Positions 29,568-38,385 are shown, counted from the first letter of the stretch. The stretch: 64,000 nt of DNA from an uncultured Magnetospirillum sp. (GCF_903853455.1 NZ_CAINTR010000133.1:21501-85500), one strand, 5' to 3'. The notes: generated from the sequence alone by a model not told the origin. Numbers and translations are program-made.

Positions 29568-31132
29568 TTGTCCAATCCAATCAAATCCGCGCTGCGGGCA
29601 GGCTTGTTCCGGGTCGAAAGCGGCTGGGATGCCCTGGTCGGGCGCGACGCCAATCCCATGTACCACCTGGGCGCCATGTCGTGGTTCTTCTTCTGGGTGG
29701 TGGGAGCCAGCGGGCTGTACCTGTTCGTGCCCTACGACACCAGCGCGGCGCGGGCGTGGACCTCCATCGAGTATATCAGCCGGGAACAGTGGTACTGGGG
29801 CGGCATGATCCGCGGCCTGCATCGCTACGGCTCGGACGCCATGGTGCTGACCATGATGCTCCATCTGGTGCGGGAGTACCTGCTGGACCGCTATCATGGC
29901 GCCCGGTGGTTCGCCTGGTTCACCGGGGTGCCGCTAATCTGGATGGTGTTCAGCTCCGGCTCACCGGCTATTGGCTGGTGTGGGACGAGTTGGCTCAGTA
30001 TCTGGCCATCGGCACCGCCGAGTGGCTGGATTTCCTCGGCATTTTCGGACAAAGCATCGCGCGGAACTTCCTCAATCCGCCGGCGCTGACTGATCGCTTC
30101 TTCACCCTGCTGATCTTCATCCACATCGCGGTGCCGTTGTTCCTGCTGTTCGCCATGTGGATCCACATCCTGCGCATCAACCGGGCCGACACCAATCCGC
30201 CGCGCCAGTTGGTGATCGGGTCCGGCATCATGCTGCTGGTGCTGTCGTTGATCCATCCGGCCCAGAGTCATCCGCCGGCCGATCTGGGCAAGGCCACCGC
30301 CGTGCTGAACCCCGACTGGTTCTACATGGCGCTGTATCCGCTGTACGACATCAAGGGCCCGGCGGTCGCCTGGGCCACCGCCATCGGCCTGACCCTGGCG
30401 CTGTCGGTGATGCCGTGGATGGCCTTTGGCCGCAAGCGGAGCGCCGCGGCGGTGGTGTCGCCGCCCAACTGCAACGGCTGCGGCAATTGCGCCTCGGACT
30501 GCCCGTTCGGCGCGGTGGTGCTGCGGCCGCGCCAGGATGGTTCGGGCCATCGCGAGATCGCGGTGATGCAGCCCGATCTGTGCACCGGCTGCGGCATCTG
30601 CGTCGCCTCCTGCAACAAGTCCAATCCCTTCCTGCGCGGCGATCCCCATCAGACCGGCATCGACCTGCCCGATTTCGCCTTCGATCTGGTGGTGAAGCGG
30701 GCCTCGGCCCGGACCCACGGCCTGGTGGGCGACAACCGCGTCTTGGTCCTGGGCTGCGATCACGGCGCGGTGCTCGATCACCTCAAGGGGCCGTCGGTGG
30801 GGGTGTTGTCGCTGCACTGCACCGGTATGGTGGCGCCGTCGCTGATCGATTATGTCCTCAACAAGGATCTGGCCGACGGCGTGCTGGTGACCGGCTGCCG
30901 TCCCGGCGAGTGCTTCCATCGCCTGGGGCCGGAATGGACCGAGTTGCGTCTGGCCGGCGAGCGGGTCCCAAAACTGCGTGGCGCCGTCCCGCGCCAGCGG
31001 GTGCGGCTGTTCTGGGCCGCCAGCACCGAGACCAGGGCGCTGGCCACCGAATTGGCCGAGTTCCGCGTGGCCTTGGCCGAGTTGCCCAAGCCGGAACGGC
31101 CCCCAACCACCCAGCGGAGGACGGCGGGATGA
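29568..31132 (+). pseudogene. Cytochrome b - 2x[4Fe-4S] ferredoxin - MvhD/FlpD-like fusion, interrupted by a -1 frameshift
   Basis: Frame 1 starts at TTG 29568 (AGAGGAAA upstream) and encodes a cytochrome b/b6-type N-terminus with heme ligands H85 and H99. Near 29958-29960 coding switches by -1 to the frame that ends at 31132. The second part has another His pair (HIAVPLFLLFAMWIH), a PEWY-like NPDWFY site, two [4Fe-4S] motifs (CNGCGNCASDCPFG and CTGCGICVASCNKSNP) and a C-terminal MvhD/FlpD-like domain with paired Cys (VTGCRPGECFHRLG). Restoring one G in TCC-GG(G)-CTC gives SSGLTGYWLVWD, a normal cytochrome b sequence. No slippery heptamer is present, so sequencing error or recent mutation is likelier than programmed shifting. 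If intact, it would carry electrons between quinol and low-potential carriers for the neighbouring heme-copper subunits. Confidence 0.8.
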
Positions 31133-31629
31133 TCAAGCCGCAGCATCTGGCCGGCCAGGTTCTGGCCTATACCCTGTTCGCCGCGATGATCGCCTATTTC
31201 GCCTCGTCGCCGGTCTATGTCCACCATTCGCCGGACAACGCCCTGATCAAGCTGTCGCTGACCCATGCCGGCCAGCGGGTGGGGGAGTGTCACGAGCGCA
31301 ACCCCGAGGAAATGGCCAAGCTGCCGCCCAATATGCGGGCCAAGCAGTCGTGCGGCCGCGAACGCAACGCGGTGACGCTGGAGATGGATATCGACGGCAC
31401 GCTGGCGTTCCGTCAGATGGCCAAGCCGGCCGGCCTGTCGGGCGACGGCCGCTCGCGCTTCTACGACAGCCGCGAGATCCCCGCCGGCCGCCATGTCCTG
31501 CGGGCCCGCATGCGCGACGGCACCGCCGATGTGTTCGACCAGGATGCCGCGGTCGAGGTGGTGCTTGCGCCCCGGCAGGTATTCGTGGTCGATTTCGATG
31601 AGGAAAACGGCAAGTTCTCCTTCGAATAG
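31129..31629 (+). CDS. Unknown membrane-anchored protein of the oxidase cluster
   Basis: This 166-residue protein has one N-terminal membrane helix (VLAYTLFAAMIAYFASSPVYV) followed by a periplasmic domain with two conserved-looking Cys (GECHERN and KQSCGRERN) and beta-rich sequence towards the C-terminus. I do not recognise the family. The start ATG overlaps the stop TGA of the cytochrome b fusion gene (ATGA), arguing for coupled translation and physical association. It may be a small subunit or assembly factor. Confidence 0.7.
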   Translation: MIKPQHLAGQVLAYTLFAAMIAYFASSPVYVHHSPDNALIKLSLTHAGQRVGECHERNPEEMAKLPPNMRAKQSCGRERNAVTLEMDIDGTLAFRQMAKPAGLSGDGRSRFYDSREIPAGRHVLRARMRDGTADVFDQDAAVEVVLAPRQVFVVDFDEENGKFSFE

Positions 31630-31657
31630 GTCGAATTGGGCGAGTAGGGTTACCGTC

Positions 31658-33019
31658 ATGCCTCTGAACTGGACGCCCGAGACCCTGCCGCCGGCCCGCC
31701 GGTGGGAACTGCGCGGCTGGGCCTTGCTGGCGGTCGGCTCGCTGGCGGTGGCCGGATTCCTGGCCTTGGCTCTGGGAGTGTCGCGCACCCCTCGGGTGCA
31801 GGATTGGCTGCCCTGGGGACCGCATTTCTTCTACCGCGCCCTGGTCACCCATGTGGTGCTGTCGTTCGAGGTCTGGTTCCTCGCCGCCCTGGGGGCGTTG
31901 TCGGCGCTGGCCGCGCCGCCGGGCGTGTGGGGTGACCGCCTCGGCCGTCTCGGGTTGCTGCTGGCCAGCACCGGGGTGGTTCTGCTGCTGATTCCAGCCC
32001 TGGCCGACCAGGGCGAGCCGTCGCTCAACAACTATGTGCCAGTGGTGGGGCATCCGCTGTTCTATGTGGGCCTGGGCGTCCATGCCCTGGGCGTCGCCCT
32101 GGCCAGCCTGCGGCTGTTGCCGGTGCTGGCGCGGCGGCCGAGGGTCACGGTGCCGTTCGGTATCGCCTGCGCCGGCGTGACCTATCTCGCCGCCTTGGCC
32201 TGCTTCGGCCTCGCCTGGGGGCTGATTCCGGCCGGGACCGATGCCGACCTGTTCAATGAGCGGGTGTTCTGGGGCGGCGGCCATGTGCTGCAACTGCTCA
32301 ACACCCTGATCCTGATGATCGCCTGGCAGATGCTGGCCGAGCGCGAGTTCGACCGAGGGCCGGTGCCGGCGGCGTTGGCCCATGCCGCCTTTACCGCCCT
32401 GGCGCTGTTCGCGCTGGCCTCGCCGCTGATCTATCTGGTGGGTGGCGATGTGCTGGGCTTGGCCCATCGCCAGATGTTCACCCGCCTGCTGTGGATCGGC
32501 CTGCCGTTGCCGCCGCTGGTGATGGGGGGCTGCTTGGCGCTGCAAATCCTCAAGGGGCCGCGCGATTGGCGCTCGCCCGCCTTCCTCGCCCTGGCCCTGT
32601 CGCTGCTGCTGTTCGCCATCGGCGGTTTCGCCGGCTTTTTCCTCGGCGTTGCCGACACGCGGACGCCGTCCCACTATCACGCGGTGATCGGCGGAGTTCA
32701 GTTGGGACTGATGGGGGTGGTCCTGGTGGTGGTTCTGCCGTTGCTGGGACGCGGGATCGGGCGGGGCAGGGCGGTTCGCCTGCAATTCCATCTCTATGGC
32801 TGGGGCCAGTTGATCCATGCCCTGGGCTTCTTCCTGGCGGGGGCGGCGGGAGTGCCGCGCAAGACCACCGGCCTGGACCAGGGCCTCGACACGCTGTGGA
32901 AGAAGGCCGCCATGGGGGTGGTCGGCCTGGGCACCGGTCTGGCGGTGCTGGGCGGTGTCATCTTCGTGTGGATGGCGCTGGTCCGGCTGCTGGGGCGGCG
33001 GGAGACGGGGCATGAGTAG
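31658..33019 (+). CDS. Heme-copper oxidase subunit I-like protein with incomplete CuB site
   Basis: This 453-residue protein has about 12 membrane helices in the heme-copper pattern. Likely ligand positions are H65 (VTHVVLSFE), H209 (GGGHVLQ), H270 (LAHRQMFT) and H339/H341 (TPSHYHAV). The second His of the CuB pair is Arg (R271) and the Tyr position is Leu (L213). It resembles NorB/cbb3-type subunits more than aa3. The active site as written should not hold CuB normally, so it may be an electron-transfer or regulatory paralogue, or have an altered metal centre. The ATG at 31658 lacks a strong Shine-Dalgarno sequence. Its 3' end overlaps the next gene by 8 nt. Confidence 0.75.
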   Translation: MPLNWTPETLPPARRWELRGWALLAVGSLAVAGFLALALGVSRTPRVQDWLPWGPHFFYRALVTHVVLSFEVWFLAALGALSALAAPPGVWGDRLGRLGLLLASTGVVLLLIPALADQGEPSLNNYVPVVGHPLFYVGLGVHALGVALASLRLLPVLARRPRVTVPFGIACAGVTYLAALACFGLAWGLIPAGTDADLFNERVFWGGGHVLQLLNTLILMIAWQMLAEREFDRGPVPAALAHAAFTALALFALASPLIYLVGGDVLGLAHRQMFTRLLWIGLPLPPLVMGGCLALQILKGPRDWRSPAFLALALSLLLFAIGGFAGFFLGVADTRTPSHYHAVIGGVQLGLMGVVLVVVLPLLGRGIGRGRAVRLQFHLYGWGQLIHALGFFLAGAAGVPRKTTGLDQGLDTLWKKAAMGVVGLGTGLAVLGGVIFVWMALVRLLGRRETGHE

Positions 33020-33482
33020 CCGCCGGAACCGCTTCGCTCCGGTCGCGCTGTTGCTGGCGACCTTGATCATGCTGGTGGGCTGGTTGTCCGAGCGTACCGG
33101 CGGCGATCCGTTGCCGGTGGACTCCTACGCCGCCGATGCCGTGGCCTTTACCGCCCGCTACGATGCCATGGTGGCGGAGCATGGCAGGGAGGATGGGGCG
33201 GTGGTGCGGCCGCCGCCGGGCGACGTCTACATGCGGGTCAAGCGGTGGGACTTTAGCCCGGCGTTGGAGTTGGAGCCGGGCCGGACCTATCGCCTGCATC
33301 TGCTGTCCGAGGATGTGGTCCACTCCGCCGCCATCGGCGAGGCGGAAGTGCTGCTGGAGCCCGGCACGGTCAAGGTGGTGACCCTGGTCGCCCCCAAGGC
33401 GGGGCGGGTCCGCATCCAGTGCGGCGAGTATTGCGGCCTCGGCCATACCAAGATGATCGGCAGCATCGAGGTGGTTCGCTAG
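33012..33482 (+). CDS. Heme-copper oxidase subunit II (CuA), second copy
   Basis: This 156-residue protein has one membrane helix (VALLLATLIMLVGWLSE) and a compact cupredoxin domain. CuA ligands are complete: a His in EDVVHSAAIG, then C137, C141, H145 and M148 (CGEYCGLGHTKM). It overlaps the preceding subunit I-like gene by 8 nt, so the two are probably made as a pair. It is clearly a different branch from the first CuA subunit, not a recent duplicate. It is the last gene of the cluster. Confidence 0.87.
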   Translation: MSSRRNRFAPVALLLATLIMLVGWLSERTGGDPLPVDSYAADAVAFTARYDAMVAEHGREDGAVVRPPPGDVYMRVKRWDFSPALELEPGRTYRLHLLSEDVVHSAAIGEAEVLLEPGTVKVVTLVAPKAGRVRIQCGEYCGLGHTKMIGSIEVVR

Positions 33483-33539
33483 CTTGACGGGCCTCCTGCC
33501 CGGTGGGAAGCTTATTTTCCCAATTGGAAGCGAGGTCCC

Positions 33540-34907
33540 ATGGTCGCCAAAAAACCCGAGCAGGTCGCCAAAGCCCTGGGCCTGCGTCCCGATTTCGTCT
33601 GGGGCGTTTCCACCTCGGCCTTCCAGGTGGAAGGCGCGGTCAAGGAGGACGGGCGCGGCCCCAGCATCTGGGACACCCGCTGCCGACTTGCCGGCGGCGT
33701 CTGGAACGGCGCCAACGCCGACATCGCCTGCGACCACTATCACCGCTGGCCGGAAGACGTGGCGCTGATGAAGCAGATTGGCGTCGGCGCCTATCGCTTC
33801 TCGTTGGCTTGGCCGCGACTGCTGCCCAAGGGACGCGGCGCGGTCAATCAGGCGGGCCTCGACTTCTACGACCGCCTGATCGACGGGGTGCTGGAAGCCG
33901 GGATCGAGCCCTGGGTCTGTCTCTACCACTGGGACCTGCCCCAGGGGCTGGACGATCTCGGCGGCTGGACCAACCGCGACTGCGCCGGCTGGTTCGCCGA
34001 CTATGCCGTGCTGGCGGCCAAGCGCTATGGCGACCGGGTCAAGAACTGGGCCACCTTCAACGAGTTCTCGGTCTTCACCATGTTCGGCTACGCCATCGAC
34101 TGGGCGGCGCCGGGGGTGACCGACCGCTCCGCCCACATGAAGGCCGTCCATCACGTCAACCTCGCCCATGGCGCCGGGGTGGACGTGCTGCGCGACCATG
34201 TGGCGGGGGCCAATATCGGCGCCATCCACAATCGTCAGATCGTGCGGCCGGAAGGCGGGCTGGAGGAGAACAAGGCAGTGGCGGAACTGCTGGACGCCCA
34301 TTGGAACCTGGTCTTCGCCGATCCCCAGCATCTGGGGCATTACCCCGCCATCGTCATGGGCGCCATGGAGCCCAACATCAAGGCCGGTGATATGGCGGCC
34401 ATCTGTCGGCCCACCGACTGGATCGGTCTCAACCACTACGGCCCTATCTACGCCAAGGTCGATCCCAGCACGACTTGGGGCTATGGCTGGGGCAGCCCGC
34501 CGGAATCGGCCAACCACCCCGAGGTGGGGTGGCCGATCTTCCCCGAAGTGTTCAAGGACGAATTGCTGGAACTGACCCGGCGCTACCGGATGCCCATCTA
34601 CGTCACCGAGAACGGCTGCGGCGGCGGCAAGGGCAGCGACACCCCCGACGAGAACGGCGAGGTCAAAGACACCCACCGCATCGCCTATTTCCGCGAATAC
34701 ACCAAGGCCATGCGCGACGCGGTGGCCGAGGGCGCCGATCTGCGCGGCTATTTCGTCTGGGCGTTGCTGGACAATTTCGAGTGGGGATCGGGCTACGGCC
34801 CTCGCTTCGGCCTGCTTCATGTGGATTTCGATACCCAGAAGCGGACGCTGAAGAACTCCGGCAAGTGGTATGGCGGACTTATTCGCGGGGAGCATACGGG
34901 CGAATAG
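33540..34907 (+). CDS. Glycoside hydrolase family 1 beta-glucosidase
   Basis: This 455-residue TIM-barrel enzyme has the family N-terminus FVWGVSTSAFQVEGA, acid/base E175 in TFNEFSV and nucleophile E357 in YVTENG. GH1 enzymes usually have NEP at the first site; here it is NEF. The LRGYFVWALLDNFEWGSGY segment near the end is typical. It hydrolyses beta-glucosides or related disaccharides in the cytoplasm. GCGAGG precedes the ATG. A small inverted repeat TGGGAA/TTCCCA (33504-33522) separates it from the oxidase cluster, so it is probably transcribed separately. Confidence 0.92.
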   Translation: MVAKKPEQVAKALGLRPDFVWGVSTSAFQVEGAVKEDGRGPSIWDTRCRLAGGVWNGANADIACDHYHRWPEDVALMKQIGVGAYRFSLAWPRLLPKGRGAVNQAGLDFYDRLIDGVLEAGIEPWVCLYHWDLPQGLDDLGGWTNRDCAGWFADYAVLAAKRYGDRVKNWATFNEFSVFTMFGYAIDWAAPGVTDRSAHMKAVHHVNLAHGAGVDVLRDHVAGANIGAIHNRQIVRPEGGLEENKAVAELLDAHWNLVFADPQHLGHYPAIVMGAMEPNIKAGDMAAICRPTDWIGLNHYGPIYAKVDPSTTWGYGWGSPPESANHPEVGWPIFPEVFKDELLELTRRYRMPIYVTENGCGGGKGSDTPDENGEVKDTHRIAYFREYTKAMRDAVAEGADLRGYFVWALLDNFEWGSGYGPRFGLLHVDFDTQKRTLKNSGKWYGGLIRGEHTGE

Positions 34908-34926
34908 GGGGGCAAGATCCTCGTCT

Positions 34927-35676
34927 TCAGCCCTGGCTCTTTCCCTCGGCGGAGACGTCGAGAAGAAGGTGCCAGCCGTCGGGGCCGAACGCTTCCAGCG
35001 GCTGGAAGCGCGCCTTGTAGGACATCTTGCGGCTTTCGGCGATCCAGTAGCCGAGATAAAGGTGCGGCAAACCCAGGCCGCGGGCCTCGCCGATCAACCA
35101 CAGCACCACATGGGTCCCCAGGCTGCGATGGGCCAGGTCGGGCTCGAAGAAGCTGTAGACCGCCGACAGACCGTCGCCGATGCGATCCGCCAGACAGACG
35201 GCGGTCAGGGTGCCGTCAGGCTGACGGAACTCCACCAGGAAGGTCTCGACCGGGCTGTCCTCCACCATGGAGCGGTAGTCGTAGAATCCCATCAACGCCA
35301 TGTCGCCGCCGGCATGGCGTGATTCCTGGTAGCGGGCGAACAGGCGGAACTGCTCGGCGGTGGCCCGGGCCGGCACTTTGTGCGCCACCAACGCCTCGTT
35401 GGCGCGGGCGACCCGCCGCATGCCGCGGTCGGGACTGAACGGACCGACCACGATGCGCACCGGGATGCAGGCGTTGCAACCGGGACAGGCGGGGGTATAG
35501 GCGATGGAGTGGCTGCGGCGAAAGCCGGCGCGCGACAGCGATACGTGAAGGGCATCGGCGTCGGCGCCGTTCAACTCGGTGACGATCTTGCGCTCAAGCC
35601 TTCCCGACACGTACGGACAAGGCAGGGGGGCCGTCGTGAAAAAGAAGTGGGGCCGTTTCAGCGGAAAATGGTCCAT
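34927..35676 (-). CDS. bpt: Aspartate/glutamate leucyl(arginyl)-tRNA-protein transferase
   Basis: This 249-residue protein of the ATE/Bpt family has the N-terminal Cys region PCPYVSGRLERKI and CPGCNACIPVRI, and C-terminal GYWIAESRKMSYKARFQPLE. It attaches Leu (or Arg) to N-terminal acidic residues and so marks proteins for ClpAP under the N-end rule. The ATG at 35676 follows a GTG codon; no strong Shine-Dalgarno sequence separates them. It is downstream of the RDD gene on the same strand, 84 bp away. Confidence 0.9.
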   Translation of the reverse strand: MDHFPLKRPHFFFTTAPLPCPYVSGRLERKIVTELNGADADALHVSLSRAGFRRSHSIAYTPACPGCNACIPVRIVVGPFSPDRGMRRVARANEALVAHKVPARATAEQFRLFARYQESRHAGGDMALMGFYDYRSMVEDSPVETFLVEFRQPDGTLTAVCLADRIGDGLSAVYSFFEPDLAHRSLGTHVVLWLIGEARGLGLPHLYLGYWIAESRKMSYKARFQPLEAFGPDGWHLLLDVSAEGKSQG

Positions 35677-35760
35677 CACGTCACGTCAAGCCTTGTCACC
35701 ACCGGGCGGGCGCTCGTCGGTATGATATGGGACCCCCTGGCAGTCTGCACCAGATGGGTG

Positions 35761-36279
35761 TCAGTTTCCGGGGCTGCCCCACAGGGCCGAGTCGTTGACC
35801 ACCACCGTGCCGGCAAGGAAATCATGCAAGGTGCGACGTCTGGGATTGAACAGGGCCACCAGCAAAATCAGCGTGCAGGTCAAGGCGATGGAGCCGTAGA
35901 AGCCGACAGTCTGGATCATTGCCTGTAACAGGGTCGGTCGTCCACCGTCTTGCACGGTACCCGGAGCAACCGACATCACCTTGATTCCGGCAACCCGCAT
36001 CCCCAGCGTGGCCGAGCGAGGGCCGGCGATGGTCAGGGTGTGGTAGAGGATCGGCACCAGCCCCAGCAAGACCATCAAGACCGGCCACAGCAGACCGAAG
36101 GTCAGGGCGCCGAGGATCACGCTGGCGACGAACACCATGCTCCACAGCAGTCCCACCACCACCAGGTCCAGCATGTAGGCGTAGATCCGGCGCTGCGTGA
36201 TTCCCATGTAGTAGCGGGGATTGCCCCAGGGATCACCCCATTCGGGAACAGGCTCGATGATGGTGACGCCCTGCGGCAT
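35761..36279 (-). CDS. RDD-family membrane protein
   Basis: This 172-residue protein has three to four hydrophobic segments and the RDD pattern: Arg-Arg then Asp in RRIYAYMLDLVVVGLLW, GMRVAGIKVMS, and FNPRRRTLHDFLAGTVVV. The function of RDD proteins is mostly unknown; some are cation/proton exchangers. The ATG at 36279 is chosen because upstream sequence in frame is the shadow of motB. The spacer from the motB stop is 5 bp, so it belongs to the motAB transcript. Confidence 0.85.
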   Translation of the reverse strand: MPQGVTIIEPVPEWGDPWGNPRYYMGITQRRIYAYMLDLVVVGLLWSMVFVASVILGALTFGLLWPVLMVLLGLVPILYHTLTIAGPRSATLGMRVAGIKVMSVAPGTVQDGGRPTLLQAMIQTVGFYGSIALTCTLILLVALFNPRRRTLHDFLAGTVVVNDSALWGSPGN

Positions 36280-36284
36280 GAATC

Positions 36285-37292
36285 TTATCTGGCCGGTGTG
36301 GAAGAGGTTCGGTTCATCGGCACCGACAGCGATTGCGAGGTGGTTGGGCCAATATCGTTCTCGCGCAGCAGGATGATGCTGATGCGCCGGTTGCGCAGCC
36401 CCTTGGGGTCGCTTTTGTCCAGTGGCTCCTGGTCGGCGCGGCCGATCACCCGGTCGATGCGGTTTTCCGGAACGCCCGAGGCGATCAGCGTCCGGCGGGT
36501 GGCCAGCGCGCGGTCGGCGGACAATTCCCAATTGGTGTAACCCGACGGGTCCTTGAAGGGGACGGCGTCGGTATGGCCGGAGATGGCGATGCGGTTCTCG
36601 GGCAATTGGCGGATCACGCGGGCGACCAGATCAAGCATGGCCCTGGTATGACCGAAGGGCGCGCTGGATCCCGACGGGAACATGGCCAAGCCTTCCTGAT
36701 CGGTGATCTGGATGCGCAGTCCCTCGGGGGTATTGTCCACCAGCATGCTGCCCTGGAATTGCTTCAACTCGGGGATGCCCTTGACGGCGCCCTCGAGCAT
36801 CTCCTTGGCTTTGTCGAATTTCTGCTGCTCGCGCTGAGCCTGGGCCTCCTTGAAGTCCTGCTCGCTCATGCCGGCCTTGTCCTTGCCGTCCTCGGTGCCG
36901 GTCTTGCCGGCTTTGCCCTCGGCATCGGTGTCGGAAGGGAATTCCTTGGAGCCGGTCAGGTCCTCGCCGCCGGGACCGATGGAGGTGGGGGGCAGATGCT
37001 GCACCAGGGAGGGAGACGAGGTGTTGGAGGTCTGGGCGCCCTCGCCGATCACCTTGCCGCCCAACACGCCGCCGGCGCCGGATGCGCTCTTGGACGCCAT
37101 GGTGGGGGCGAAGTAGTTGGATACGCCGGTCAACTGTTCCTCGGTCACGGCGTTCAGCAGCCACAACAGCAGGAAGAACGCCATCATCGCGGTCACGAAG
37201 TCGGCATAGGCCACCTTCCACGCGCCGCCATGGTGGCCGCCGGCCACCTTTTTGACGCGCTTGATAATGATCTGGTTGCCGCCTTCGGCCAT
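36285..37292 (-). CDS. motB: Flagellar motor stator protein MotB
   Basis: This 335-residue protein has a basic N-terminus and one membrane helix carrying the essential proton-binding Asp, D31 (YADFVTAMMAFFLLLWLL). A long charged linker follows (about 60-180), then an OmpA-like peptidoglycan-binding domain (ISGHTDAVPF and NWELSADRALATRR). With MotA it forms the proton-driven stator of the flagellar motor. It lies 22 bp behind motA. Confidence 0.95.
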   Translation of the reverse strand: MAEGGNQIIIKRVKKVAGGHHGGAWKVAYADFVTAMMAFFLLLWLLNAVTEEQLTGVSNYFAPTMASKSASGAGGVLGGKVIGEGAQTSNTSSPSLVQHLPPTSIGPGGEDLTGSKEFPSDTDAEGKAGKTGTEDGKDKAGMSEQDFKEAQAQREQQKFDKAKEMLEGAVKGIPELKQFQGSMLVDNTPEGLRIQITDQEGLAMFPSGSSAPFGHTRAMLDLVARVIRQLPENRIAISGHTDAVPFKDPSGYTNWELSADRALATRRTLIASGVPENRIDRVIGRADQEPLDKSDPKGLRNRRISIILLRENDIGPTTSQSLSVPMNRTSSTPAR

Positions 37293-37314
37293 GAGCGCTT
37301 ACACCTTTTCCGCG

Positions 37315-38175
37315 TCAATCCGGCGGCAGGTTGGTCACGGTTTCTTCCAGTTCCTGGAAGGTCGGTCGCAACTCGTCGGGCAGGATCTTGCGGGCGAACT
37401 CGATGGAGACCTGCGGCGCGTAGCCCTGCATGTGTCCCAGCAACCCCGCCTTGATGGCCATGAAGTAGTAGTGGTCGGAGTCGAAACACATCTGCATATT
37501 GCGTGCGAAGGGCGCGATGAAGCCGTAGGAGAGCAGCACGCCGGTGAAGGTTCCCACCAGCGCGGCACCGATGAGGTGGCCCAGCACTTCCGGCGGTTCG
37601 GTGATGGAGCCCATGGTATGGATGACGCCCAGCACCGCGGCGACGATGCCCAGCGCCGGCATGGCGTCCGCCATCAGATTCACCGCGTGGGAGATCTCGT
37701 GATAGACCTTGTGATGGGATTCAAGCTCGCCGTCGATGATGGATTCAAGCTCGTGGGCGTTGCTGGTGCCCAGGGTCAGCAGGCGCAGGTAGTCGCACAG
37801 GAAGGTGCGGGTATGGTGGTCGCCGTTGAACTTGGGAAACTTGCCGAACAGCGGGCTTTCGTCGGGCTTTTCCACATGGCTTTCCAGCGCCAGGTCGCCC
37901 TTGGTCTTGGCCAGTTTGAACACCGCGTAGAGCATGGACAACATCTCGATGTAGTCGTCCTTGCTGTGGTGGGCTCCCTTGAAGATCAGGCTGAAATTGG
38001 CGAGGATTCCCATGACGGTCGACTTGGGATTGCCGATCAGCACCGACCCGATCGCCGCGCCGATAATGATGATGAACTCGAACGGTTGCCACAACACGCC
38101 CAGGTGGCCGCCCGGCGCCGCATAGCCGCCGATCACGGAAACGGCAATCACGACCATGCCTATAATTGCAAACAT
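37315..38175 (-). CDS. motA: Flagellar motor stator protein MotA
   Basis: This 286-residue inner-membrane protein has four helices and the MotA signatures VMGILANFSLIFKG, MPALGIVAAVLGVIHTMGSI and LVGTFTGVLLSYGFIAP, with the long cytoplasmic loop that contacts FliG. It converts proton flow through the MotB Asp into torque. It is the first gene of motA-motB-RDD, possibly continuing to bpt. A TTGACT/TATAGC pair lies upstream. Confidence 0.95.
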   Translation of the reverse strand: MFAIIGMVVIAVSVIGGYAAPGGHLGVLWQPFEFIIIIGAAIGSVLIGNPKSTVMGILANFSLIFKGAHHSKDDYIEMLSMLYAVFKLAKTKGDLALESHVEKPDESPLFGKFPKFNGDHHTRTFLCDYLRLLTLGTSNAHELESIIDGELESHHKVYHEISHAVNLMADAMPALGIVAAVLGVIHTMGSITEPPEVLGHLIGAALVGTFTGVLLSYGFIAPFARNMQMCFDSDHYYFMAIKAGLLGHMQGYAPQVSIEFARKILPDELRPTFQELEETVTNLPPD

Positions 38176-38237
38176 ACGTTTCCCCTGCTCCGTCGGCCCG
38201 GGTGGGACGAGCAGATCATCTTCCTGAACCGGAGGAT

Positions 38238-38268
38238 GCTATAATTCCTCACTGCTGTCGCGAGTCAA
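38238..38268 (-). promoter_or_regulatory. Possible motA promoter
   Basis: On the minus strand TTGACT (complement of 38263-38268) is followed, after a long 19-bp spacer, by TATAGC (complement of 38238-38243), about 63 bp before the motA start. The spacing is suboptimal, so this is only a candidate. Confidence 0.3.
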
Positions 38269-38385
38269 CTGCGTTGTGGTGACGAAAAATGTTGGATTTG
38301 TGTCTTGCCATTTCGGTTCCGGCACAGGAGGCATTTGACCTCGGGCGGCGAACGACATTAATCTTTCTCCCCGACAATAAACATA

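Noticed and set aside
29681..29957. Start of the second-frame part of the cytochrome b fusion as a separate gene
   Set aside because: Before 29958 this frame is not cytochrome-like; homology begins only after the frameshift, so it is one broken gene and not two overlapping genes.
29958..29960. Programmed -1 frameshifting
   Set aside because: No X-XXY-YYZ slippery heptamer or obvious downstream pseudoknot was seen; kept only as a remote option.
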